Positions 1 to 6,510 are shown, counted from the first letter of the stretch. The stretch is 6,550 nucleotides of DNA from Chitinophagaceae bacterium (GCA_003135585.1 PLCH01000429.1:1354-7903), one strand, 5' to 3'. A program made the numbers and translations. The notes: generated by a model from the sequence alone, not told the origin.

Positions 1-299
1 TCTTCCTGGACTTCATCAATGCTTTTACGCGGCAATATATATTTAAAATAAACCTCTTCCTTTTTAGTAGCCTTGGTTTGATGGATAAGTTTATAGATGA
101 GCTTAATTTTACGATAAATGAATTTATCCAGGATGAAAAGTATCAGGGAATAACTACCTGACACAATAAGTATAAAGGCGCCTATCCCTATTTTCCAGTT
201 ATCAGTCAGAAAATAGATGCCCGTGGCGATGGGAGCAGCCAGAATAAATGCAGTAAACGCTGATAATTGTTTTTGGGATAGATTTTTGGTTGAAAACAT
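1..299 (-). CDS. PhoR-like sensor histidine kinase, N-terminal part (runs off the left edge)
   Basis: This is the first 99 codons of an inner-membrane sensor kinase; the gene continues beyond base 1. I translated it by hand from the ATG at 299-297. The protein starts MFSTKNLSQKQ. It has one hydrophobic helix at about residues 12-31, a very short outside loop (around TDNWKI), a second helix at about 37-57, then a basic amphipathic stretch (IYRKIKLIYKLI) and a charged linker ending SIDEVQE. Two close membrane helices followed by a cytoplasmic linker is the layout of PhoR-type kinases of Bacteroidota. The HisKA and ATPase domains would lie outside the window, so the kinase call rests on topology and on the response regulator immediately upstream. 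The start lies 7 nt after that gene's stop, with a weak GAGAAA ribosome site, so the two are surely one operon. The tiny loop suggests sensing in the membrane or cytoplasm rather than by a periplasmic domain (inference). Confidence 0.8.
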   Translation of the reverse strand, partial: MFSTKNLSQKQLSAFTAFILAAPIATGIYFLTDNWKIGIGAFILIVSGSYSLILFILDKFIYRKIKLIYKLIHQTKATKKEEVYFKYILPRKSIDEVQE

Positions 300-306
300 A
301 GGTTTC

Positions 307-987
307 TCAAAGATCGAACTTATAACCGACACCCTTTACGGTAGTTATGCAATCCAGACCCAGTTTCTGGCGGACCTTACGTATGTGTACATCGATCGTG
401 CGGTCCCCGACAATGACATCAATACCCCATACCTGGTGTAATATTTCATTTCTGAGGAATACCCGGCCCGGCCGGGAAGCCAGCAAATAGAGTAATTCAA
501 ATTCTTTCTTGGCAAGTGTGACGTCTTTTTCACCAACTGTAACTTCAAATTTTTCAGGGTCAATCGTAAGGTTTTCGATCTTTAGAACTTTTTCCTCAGG
601 ATCCTTGTTCACACGCCGGAACAATGCATTTACCCTGCTTATCAGGACTTTTGGGCTTACTGGCTTGGTTACATAATCATCAGCGCCTATTTCCAGGCCT
701 TTTATATGCGAGCCTTCATCATTGAGGGCCGTTAGAAAAATGATAAGTGTCTCTTTAAAAGAAGGCTGGGAACGTAATATTTCGCAGACTTCAACCCCGG
801 TTTTTTTTGGCATCATTATATCGAGGATAATCATGTCAGGGCGGGCAGATTTAGCCATCGTCAATGCATCGTCTCCATCCTTTGCTGTGACTGATTCATA
901 GCCTTCCTTTATGAGGTTATATTGTATGATTTCCAATATATCTGGTTCATCGTCAGCAATTAGTATCTTCCTGCGCTTGGATTCCAT
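307..987 (-). CDS. OmpR/PhoB-family response regulator (PhoB-like)
   Basis: This is a 226-residue DNA-binding response regulator, the usual length for the family. The receiver domain is about residues 6-120. It has the acidic pair D12-D13, the phospho-acceptor D56 in ILDIMMP, the switch threonine T86, Y105, and the conserved lysine K108 in VTKPVSP. The winged-helix output domain is about residues 130-226: KEFELLYLLASRPG, the recognition-helix region RTIDVHIRKVRQKLG, and the terminal hairpin VKGVGYKF. All receiver catalytic residues are present, so phosphorylation by the adjacent kinase is expected. PhoB is the best match by feel, but paralogues of this subfamily respond to signals other than phosphate, and no pst or pho genes are in the window, so I give no gene symbol. 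The start at 987 sits behind a TAGGTTTG box at 1005-1012. The next gene, the kinase, follows after 7 nt. Confidence 0.95.
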   Translation of the reverse strand: MESKRRKILIADDEPDILEIIQYNLIKEGYESVTAKDGDDALTMAKSARPDMIILDIMMPKKTGVEVCEILRSQPSFKETLIIFLTALNDEGSHIKGLEIGADDYVTKPVSPKVLISRVNALFRRVNKDPEEKVLKIENLTIDPEKFEVTVGEKDVTLAKKEFELLYLLASRPGRVFLRNEILHQVWGIDVIVGDRTIDVHIRKVRQKLGLDCITTVKGVGYKFDL

Positions 988-1004
988 TTAACAAAAAATT
1001 TATG

Positions 1005-1012
1005 CAAACCTA
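1005..1012 (-). promoter_or_regulatory. Candidate -7 promoter element for the response regulator/kinase operon
   Basis: Read on the minus strand the sequence is TAGGTTTG, an exact fit to the Bacteroidota primary-sigma -7 consensus TAnnTTTG. It ends 17 nt before the ATG at 987, giving a predicted leader of about 10-13 nt. No good TTTG is seen at the -33 position; the best there is GTTC. Support is the exact -7 match and its placement only. Confidence 0.5.
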
Positions 1013-1039
1013 CTTGAAATAAAGCGTAGAGAACTGAAG

Positions 1040-1096
1040 AAACACCATGTTTACAATTTTTTAATACAGAATTAATTTGAAAGCTTTAAACACCAT
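1040..1096. repeat. 9-bp direct repeat AAACACCAT in the divergent promoter region
   Basis: AAACACCAT occurs at 1040-1048 and again at 1088-1096, 48 bp apart centre to centre. The interval is AT-rich and lies between the two divergent promoters. Direct repeats are typical of OmpR/PhoB-family operators, so this could be a regulator site, but the spacing is far larger than the roughly 11 bp of a PhoB box, and a 9-mer pair can arise by chance. Confidence 0.25.
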
Positions 1097-1101
1097 CAAA
1101 T
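1075..1101. repeat. Inverted repeat ATTTGA...TCAAAT upstream of the secreted-protein gene
   Basis: ATTTGA at 1075-1080 pairs perfectly with TCAAAT at 1096-1101 across a 15-nt centre. The palindrome AAAGCTTT (1080-1087) begins at the last base of the left arm. It sits directly upstream of the TATTTTTG box at 1107, where a regulator could act. The arms are short and AT-rich, so significance is uncertain. Confidence 0.25.
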
Positions 1102-1106
1102 GGCAG

Positions 1107-1114
1107 TATTTTTG
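1107..1114 (+). promoter_or_regulatory. Candidate -7 promoter element for the secreted peptidase-like gene
   Basis: TATTTTTG matches TAnnTTTG exactly. Nineteen bases upstream is TTTA (1085-1088), three of four bases of the -33 TTTG. Transcription would begin near 1119-1122. That is almost on top of the first possible ATG (1123) but about 22-25 nt before the ATG at 1144, which favours the latter as the start. Confidence 0.5.
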
Positions 1115-1143
1115 CATAAATCATGACTGCAGAGACAATTCTT

Positions 1144-3366
1144 ATGAACAACATACGCTTATTTTTAATTCCTACCCTCCTGGTAATTACCAGTTTTCAT
1201 GCCTATTCCCAGCCGGTTTCCTATTCCTTTAAAATTGCCCAGGATCGCATGCTTTGGCATGACAACATCGACAAAGAGCAAAAAAGGCTACTTGCACTCG
1301 ATGGTAAGGCGGATGATACCATCAGCCTCGCCAAAGATGAAACTGTAAATCTTGAGATTGCAGACGCCTTGATAAGGCAGGTTGATGATTTGCAAAAAGA
1401 AATTGAACTGGATTCGACTTTAAGCGGCCAGAGTAAAATAAAATACCTGCGCTCCCTGGAGGCCATGGTTAGGGGATATAACGATAACTGCTGGAAAAGG
1501 GATTTTACTCCGTCCATGGCGCCCGGATTGGTCATTGCTTTTGAAAAAGCAGTTCTGCTGGATAAAAATAACAAAAGTATAGAGCCTGTGATAGCCGAAA
1601 ACAGCTATGGCATAGGAAAGATACTGGTTGAATGTTTTTTGCGTCCAAGTGAAAATATTGGTGTCAGGCCTTCCCGCATTTTGCTGGAAAGAAAATACTG
1701 CGAATTGCATCCCGAAGAGATATTTACCATTTTGGTTGCCCATCCGGACCTGCCATTTGAAGACAGCCTGATTATTGTTGCCGGTCACCGAAATATACGT
1801 CAATTGTATGATTACGCTGCAGCGCATTCCTCTCTTGCAACCCATATCAGAAACAGTAAGGATTCCCTGATAAGCACGGTAGCGCGCATGGCTAATAGTA
1901 AGAGTGGCCAGTTGTATTTTCCCTTTTTAGATAATTTGATCAGGGGAAAAATAACCATTGATGAAATCAATAAAGTAAAAGACAATGGCCTGAATTATTA
2001 TCGGCTATTGGTAAAAACCCGGATGGATTATGCTGAGCGTTTGCTTCCGCCTGCAAGAGATACCGCTTTGGAAATGAATGCCCTGACCAAGATGTTGGCA
2101 AATAAAGGCAAGGATATTTTTGTGCGTGAGATTAACGCCTTGCACACGGCCGAAAATCCAGCTGTCCGGTTTAAGATACTGGAGTCTCTTTCTCCAGAAG
2201 AATTATACTACCTGATTGTACTTAGCGAGGACGAGATTTATACTTCCAGTTATTTGGGCGTGTATGAAAGGATTTTTCAAAGGATGAAAAATCCGAAAGG
2301 CGACAGCTGTATCATGAGGGTACATGGTGATTATTTTCGGAAATTCATAAAAATGGCTGCAGCTTATAACAAGCTGGAACATTTCCTGGCAACTATGGAA
2401 AATGGAAACGATAACACCATTATGAAAGCCTTCATTATTGGCCTGGAAAAAGCAGGGGAAGAGGATGCGGTGGATGTCGCGGATTCCTATAGCAGTATTT
2501 TTGAAAAAAACCCTGTACTGGCAAAATATGTTTTGAGCGAGGTGGAAAGGAATTATAAAAAAAATCTGGAAAGGAATGACAAAAAGGGAATTATCATTTA
2601 CAATTTATTGCAAACCTTATTTCAGTCCGCTGATACGGCAAACAAAATTGATCTTTCAGCCAGTCTCGGTATATCCCCGATCTATTCGGTGGCATATGAT
2701 TCCTTAAAGGACGACAGCGGAAGAGTTATTCAGCAAGTATTTTTCTATGGAGATGAAGATAAGGACGGCCAGAATTCTTATGCAAATTTTATGGGTATGT
2801 TCTCAAAGAAACCGGAATGGAAAATAACCGAAAATCCAACAAAAGAATGGGTAACGATTACCTCAACCAAAGGGCTTCCTATTTGGATCTTTGCCAACAA
2901 ACCCTTACTGGGCGATGATGATCCTGATGACAAGGCGCAGCATAATCTGGATGACTATTTGTTTGATAATAAACTAAGGCCCTCCATTTATGTTCATCGA
3001 GGGCACAGTTATCATGTTTCTTCCACCCTCAAACAAATTGAATCATCGGCGAGAATTGTCATCTTAGGCTCCTGTGGTGGTTATAATAATTTAAGTGAAG
3101 TCCTGAAAATTAGCAGTGATGCACATATCATAACCTCCAAGCAGGTGGGAACAAAAACCGTGAACGAACCGATATTGCAGGCTATTAATAATAATTTACT
3201 GGAAGGGAAAAACATAGACTGGCTTGCTATGTGGAAGGAGCTGGGTACCAAATTTCAAAAGGATCCGGTTGCCAAAGAAAAATTTGATGATTACATCCCT
3301 CCTTACAAAAATCTTGGCGCCATTTTCATTAAATCATATCGTAAGGCAATGGGTGAGGATGACTAG
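1144..3366 (+). CDS. Secreted protein of unknown function with a C-terminal clan CD (caspase/separase-like) cysteine peptidase domain
   Basis: This is a 740-residue exported protein not recognised as a named family. I chose the ATG at 1144 over the in-frame ATG at 1123. From 1144 the protein opens with a clean signal peptide (MNNIRLFLIPTLLVITSFHAYSQ, cut near residue 22 or 23), has AGAGA 8 nt upstream, and leaves a normal leader after the TATTTTTG box. There is no lipobox cysteine. Residues about 24-520 are charged and mostly helical, with no motif I know. From about 525 the pattern becomes alternating strands and helices: VIQQVFFYGDEDKDG (DxDxDG, 537-542, a possible metal loop or strand-1 turn), WVTITS, IWIFAN, then IYVHRGHSYH with H621, IVILGSCGG with C644, and HIITSKQVG. 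Gly-His followed by a strand ending in Gly-Ser-Cys is the clan CD dyad layout. The 23-residue His-Cys spacing is short, nearest to separase. The peptidase role is inference. No C-terminal sorting domain is seen. The ABC exporter gene follows after 24 nt. Confidence 0.75.
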   Translation: MNNIRLFLIPTLLVITSFHAYSQPVSYSFKIAQDRMLWHDNIDKEQKRLLALDGKADDTISLAKDETVNLEIADALIRQVDDLQKEIELDSTLSGQSKIKYLRSLEAMVRGYNDNCWKRDFTPSMAPGLVIAFEKAVLLDKNNKSIEPVIAENSYGIGKILVECFLRPSENIGVRPSRILLERKYCELHPEEIFTILVAHPDLPFEDSLIIVAGHRNIRQLYDYAAAHSSLATHIRNSKDSLISTVARMANSKSGQLYFPFLDNLIRGKITIDEINKVKDNGLNYYRLLVKTRMDYAERLLPPARDTALEMNALTKMLANKGKDIFVREINALHTAENPAVRFKILESLSPEELYYLIVLSEDEIYTSSYLGVYERIFQRMKNPKGDSCIMRVHGDYFRKFIKMAAAYNKLEHFLATMENGNDNTIMKAFIIGLEKAGEEDAVDVADSYSSIFEKNPVLAKYVLSEVERNYKKNLERNDKKGIIIYNLLQTLFQSADTANKIDLSASLGISPIYSVAYDSLKDDSGRVIQQVFFYGDEDKDGQNSYANFMGMFSKKPEWKITENPTKEWVTITSTKGLPIWIFANKPLLGDDDPDDKAQHNLDDYLFDNKLRPSIYVHRGHSYHVSSTLKQIESSARIVILGSCGGYNNLSEVLKISSDAHIITSKQVGTKTVNEPILQAINNNLLEGKNIDWLAMWKELGTKFQKDPVAKEKFDDYIPPYKNLGAIFIKSYRKAMGEDD
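2543..2577 (+). repeat. In-frame direct repeat TGGAAAGGAAT inside the secreted-protein gene
   Basis: TGGAAAGGAAT occurs at 2543-2553 and 2567-2577, exactly 24 bp (8 codons) apart. It encodes the near-repeat ERNYKKN then ERNDKKG. An A8 run (2557-2564) lies between. It looks like a small local duplication in a helical, lysine-rich segment. Confidence 0.4.
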
Positions 3367-3374
3367 TAGTTTCT

Positions 3375-3382
3375 TATCTTTG
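3375..3382 (+). promoter_or_regulatory. Candidate -7 promoter element for the ABC exporter gene
   Basis: TATCTTTG is an exact TAnnTTTG match lying in the 24-nt gap after the peptidase-like gene. The ATG at 3391 is only 8 nt beyond it, so a transcript from here would have a leader of about 0-3 nt. The -33 position has GGTG (3352-3355), a weak fit. Confidence 0.5.
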
Positions 3383-3390
3383 TACTTTTT

Positions 3391-5205
3391 ATGTCCGAGC
3401 AGGTAAAAGGGAGGAAAATATTCGACTTCAGTCTGTTGAGGAGGGTGTTTCAGTATGCTTCTCCTTATAAAAGCCGATTGTATTTGTCCATTACCTTATC
3501 CATTTTACTGGCAGTCATCTCTCCCTTACGCCCTTTACTGATACAGGTAACAGTCAATAACTACATAAAAAATGGTACCAGTGATATCCTGTCGGTCAAA
3601 AACAAAATGATCGAACTCATTATCTATATCACCATTTTTCAGGTGGTATTATTATTGGCGGAAACGATGTTCCGCTTTTATTTTTCCTTTATCACAGCAT
3701 GGCTGGGCCAAACCGTAGTGAAAGACCTGAGGGTGGATGTTTACCGAAAAGTATTGGGATTTAACCTTGCCCAATTTGATAAGACGCCTATTGGAACGCT
3801 GACTACCCGGACAATTAATGATATTGAAGCGATAAATGATATTTTCTCAGATGGACTCATTCCAATTATTGCCGACCTTCTTTCAATCATTTCTGTCTTA
3901 CTAACCATGTTCATCATAGACTGGCGGCTCACATTCATTTGTCTGGCGCCCTTCCCCTTTCTGATACTGGCCACCTATTTTTTCAAAGAAAGCGTTAATA
4001 AATCTTTTATCCGGGTGCGAAATGCGGTAGCCGCTTTAAATGCTTTTGTGCAGGAGCATATCACGGGCATGCAGATCGTGCAGGCATTTGCAGCGGAAGA
4101 CAGGGAATTCGCCAAATTCAAAAGAATTAACCAGGAACACCGTAACGCCAATATCAAAGCCATCTTTGCCTATTCTGTTTTTTTCCCGATTGTGGAAATT
4201 GTTTTGGCAATTTCAACCGGCCTTTTGGTTTGGTGGGCCGCCAGTCAGGTATTACATCTGTCCGGGAAAGGGGCAGCAGACCTGCCGGGTGAGATTGTGG
4301 CTTTCTATTTATTCCTTAACCTGCTTTTCAGGCCTTTGCGCGTGATTGCTGATAAATTCAACGTATTACAGATGGGCATGGTCGCGAGTGAAAGAGTATT
4401 CAGGGTCCTGGACAACAATGATTTTATAAAGACAGAAGGCGCGTATGCACCCGATAAAGTAAGGGGAAAAATTGAATTCAGGAATGTTTTTTTTGCTTAT
4501 GCAGGGGACAGATATGTTCTAAAAGATATTTCCTTCCTGGTGCAGCCGGGCGAAATCCTGGCAATTGTCGGGCATACCGGCAGCGGAAAGACCTCCATTA
4601 TCAGCCTGATAAACCGACTGTATCCTACTCAAAAAGGTGAAATAAAGATTGATGATATAAGGATAGAGGAATATGAACTAGACATTCTGCGAAAAAATAT
4701 AGGAGTTGTCTTGCAGGATGTTTTCCTTTTCTCGGGTTCTGTACTTGACAATATCACCTTACGCAATCCAACAATACCTTTGAATAAGGTGATGGAAGCT
4801 GCCAAATTGATAGGCATGCATGAATTTATAATGCGCTTGCCTGGTGGGTACGATTACAATGTAATGGAAAGGGGAAGCACTTTGTCCCTCGGACAGCGGC
4901 AACTGTTGTCCTTTATCCGTGCCCTCTTGTACGACCCGTCCATCCTGATATTGGACGAAGCTACTTCTTCAGTTGATACGGAATCAGAACTACTGATCCA
5001 GGAGGCAATCGATAAACTTATCGCCGGCAGAACTTCTATTGTTATTGCACACCGCCTGTCAACCATCCGCAAGGCGAACAAAATCCTCGTTTTGGATAAA
5101 GGGGAGATTAAGGAAATCGGTACACATAGTGAATTGATGGAGAGAACTGGATTTTATTACCGACTTCACCAGATGCAGTTTGAAAAAAAGGCCTTGCAGA
5201 CCTAA
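3391..5205 (+). CDS. ABC exporter half-transporter (fused permease and ATPase), MdlB/YheH-like
   Basis: This 604-residue inner-membrane exporter carries a six-helix membrane domain (about residues 25-325) fused to an ATPase domain (about 360-600), the normal size for a half-transporter that works as a dimer. The ATPase motifs are complete: Walker A GHTGSGKT (394-401), Q-loop Q442, signature LSLGQ (498-502), Walker B ILILDE with catalytic E523, D-loop SSVD and H-loop H554. The signature has Leu in place of the usual second Gly, a position known to vary in MdlB/YheH-type proteins. The C-terminal pattern (GTHSEL, then FYYRLHQMQF) also resembles that group. The substrate cannot be read from sequence; drugs, lipids and peptides are all possible. 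No C39 peptidase domain precedes the membrane part, so it is not a bacteriocin-processing type. No partner half-transporter gene is adjacent, and both nucleotide-site halves look active, so a homodimer is plausible. The next in-frame Met is residue 73, inside the membrane domain, so the start is secure. Confidence 0.93.
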   Translation: MSEQVKGRKIFDFSLLRRVFQYASPYKSRLYLSITLSILLAVISPLRPLLIQVTVNNYIKNGTSDILSVKNKMIELIIYITIFQVVLLLAETMFRFYFSFITAWLGQTVVKDLRVDVYRKVLGFNLAQFDKTPIGTLTTRTINDIEAINDIFSDGLIPIIADLLSIISVLLTMFIIDWRLTFICLAPFPFLILATYFFKESVNKSFIRVRNAVAALNAFVQEHITGMQIVQAFAAEDREFAKFKRINQEHRNANIKAIFAYSVFFPIVEIVLAISTGLLVWWAASQVLHLSGKGAADLPGEIVAFYLFLNLLFRPLRVIADKFNVLQMGMVASERVFRVLDNNDFIKTEGAYAPDKVRGKIEFRNVFFAYAGDRYVLKDISFLVQPGEILAIVGHTGSGKTSIISLINRLYPTQKGEIKIDDIRIEEYELDILRKNIGVVLQDVFLFSGSVLDNITLRNPTIPLNKVMEAAKLIGMHEFIMRLPGGYDYNVMERGSTLSLGQRQLLSFIRALLYDPSILILDEATSSVDTESELLIQEAIDKLIAGRTSIVIAHRLSTIRKANKILVLDKGEIKEIGTHSELMERTGFYYRLHQMQFEKKALQT

Positions 5206-5233
5206 TTTTTATCAATATTTATATTCCCCTCCT

Positions 5234-5241
5234 TATCTTTG
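5234..5241 (+). promoter_or_regulatory. Candidate -7 promoter element for the ATP synthase F0 genes
   Basis: TATCTTTG, identical to the box before the ABC exporter, lies in the 55-nt gap between that gene and atpB. It ends 19 nt before the atpB ATG, predicting a leader of about 12-14 nt. No TTTG is present at the -33 position. It would give the ATP synthase operon its own promoter. Confidence 0.5.
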
Positions 5242-5260
5242 CCGCAAATTCTGTTAAGCC

Positions 5261-6478
5261 ATGGACCTCGGACGCTTCAAATCTTTATTGGTAGCGGCTT
5301 TCAGCCTAAGCAGCCTGTTTTTTTCAAATTGCTCGCTGGCACAACAGGCACCTCAAAATCCTGGTCCCTCCGGTACCCCCGGCAAGGGTGTGGGTAACGG
5401 GCAAAAAATGGCCAAAAAACTTGATCCGGCAAAAATTATCATGGAACACGTTTCTGATGGCCATGAATTCCATTTTGCAGTTGTAGGAGGTCATCATTTG
5501 AACATTCCTTTGCCTGTGATACTATATTCGCCCCACAGGGGATGGTCTGTTTTTATGTCTTCGGTTTTTGAACATGGTGAAAAAATATACAAGGGTTATT
5601 TGTTGCTGGAGGATAAGTTCCTGGAGGAGCACCATTTGGAAGATGTCAAAGACAATAAAGGAAAACCATTGTTTACCGCAGGAAAAATTTATGTGGCCGG
5701 TGCAAACGGGATGCCCGATCGGGAATCAAAAGTTTATGATTTTTCCCTCACCAGGAATGCTGTGCAAATGCTTATTTCTGTAATATTACTGATTTGGATA
5801 ATGATAAGCATAGCGAAATTGTATGCTAAAGGAAAAGGAACCCTCACTGCCCCCACCGGATTTCAAAATGCTGTCGAGCCGGTTATAACTTTTATCCGCG
5901 ATGAAGTGGGGAAGCCAAATCTTGGGCAAAAATACGAACGCTATATGCCTTTTTTGTTGACCGTGTTTTTCTTTATCCTAATCAACAACCTGATTGGATT
6001 GATTCCCGGTACGGCTAACGTTACCGGCAATATTGCCTTTACCGGTTTTTTGGGCGTAATCGCATTTATTGTGATTTTGATCAGTACTAACAGACATTTT
6101 TGGTCACATATTATAAATCCACCGGTGCCAATGGGGATAAAGCCAATCATGGTCCTGGTGGAAGTAATGGGTATATTCACTAAGCCATTTGCTTTGATCA
6201 TACGTCTTTTTGCAAATATGATATCAGGACATATTATTATTTTAAGTTTTATTTGTCTCATTTTTATCTTTGGTGCGATGAATACTCTGTTGGGATGGGG
6301 TACTTCTCCATTCTTTATCTTACTGGCTGTTTTTATCTATTTGATTGAAATTCTGGTTGCATTCATCCAGGCCTATATTTTTGCAAATCTTACTGCTGTA
6401 TTTATTGGTATGTCCATGGAAGGGGGACACAAAGAAGATCATCATGAAAAAGGATATGATGATGCTGTAATGATTTAA
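5261..6478 (+). CDS. atpB: F0F1 ATP synthase subunit a
   Basis: Subunit a forms the two proton half-channels beside the rotating c-ring of F0 in the inner membrane. At 405 residues it is far longer than E. coli subunit a (271). The extra length is mainly N-terminal: a signal peptide (1 to about 28, ending SLAQ), a Gly/Pro/Asn linker (30-50) and an exported His-rich domain (about 54-160, with DGHEFHF, GGHHL, IPLPVILYSPHRGW). This extension is usual in Bacteroidota. Membrane helices follow from about 167. The essential arginine is R315 in IIRLFANMISGH, and the conserved Gln is Q370 in FIQAYIF. The positions equal to E. coli E219 and H245 are H324 and E363, the swapped pair. The segment between the last two helices is 13 residues longer than in E. 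coli. The tail is acidic and His-rich (EGGHKEDHHEKGYDD). The start is set by the signal peptide; no clear ribosome site is seen. atpE follows after 32 nt. Confidence 0.96.
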   Translation: MDLGRFKSLLVAAFSLSSLFFSNCSLAQQAPQNPGPSGTPGKGVGNGQKMAKKLDPAKIIMEHVSDGHEFHFAVVGGHHLNIPLPVILYSPHRGWSVFMSSVFEHGEKIYKGYLLLEDKFLEEHHLEDVKDNKGKPLFTAGKIYVAGANGMPDRESKVYDFSLTRNAVQMLISVILLIWIMISIAKLYAKGKGTLTAPTGFQNAVEPVITFIRDEVGKPNLGQKYERYMPFLLTVFFFILINNLIGLIPGTANVTGNIAFTGFLGVIAFIVILISTNRHFWSHIINPPVPMGIKPIMVLVEVMGIFTKPFALIIRLFANMISGHIIILSFICLIFIFGAMNTLLGWGTSPFFILLAVFIYLIEILVAFIQAYIFANLTAVFIGMSMEGGHKEDHHEKGYDDAVMI

Positions 6479-6510
6479 TAAACTCTTTTTTAATTATAAA
6501 ACCAAGTATC

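Noticed and set aside
217..441. Plus-strand open frame of 74 codons across the kinase/regulator junction
   Set aside because: It lies opposite two well-supported genes, has no promoter box or ribosome site, and its protein has no recognisable pattern.
801..808. A8/T8 homopolymer runs as phase-variation switches (also 2557-2564 and 4487-4494)
   Set aside because: All three genes are intact through the runs, the runs encode ordinary Lys-Lys or Phe-Phe codons, and 8-mers are expected in AT-rich DNA. None sits in a surface-antigen gene.
1420..1845. Minus-strand open frame of 141 codons inside the secreted-protein gene
   Set aside because: It is antisense to a gene with a signal peptide and coherent coding pattern, and the translation lacks any domain or low-complexity signature of a real protein.
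3391..3600. N-terminal C39 peptidase domain on the ABC exporter, as in peptide-processing exporters
   Set aside because: The protein starts only about 25 residues before its first membrane helix, leaving no room for the ~150-residue domain.
5206..5260. Intrinsic terminator after the ABC exporter gene
   Set aside because: There is a T5 stretch (5206-5210) but no stem upstream of it, so no hairpin can be supported.
5322..5343. Lipobox in the subunit a signal peptide (Cys24)
   Set aside because: The residues before Cys24 are FSN, which do not fit a lipobox; a signal peptidase I cut after SLA is the better reading.
5941..6261. Minus-strand open frame of 106 codons inside atpB
   Set aside because: It is the antisense of hydrophobic membrane helices, which often leaves long open reverse frames; the encoded protein is an Ile/Lys-rich artefact.
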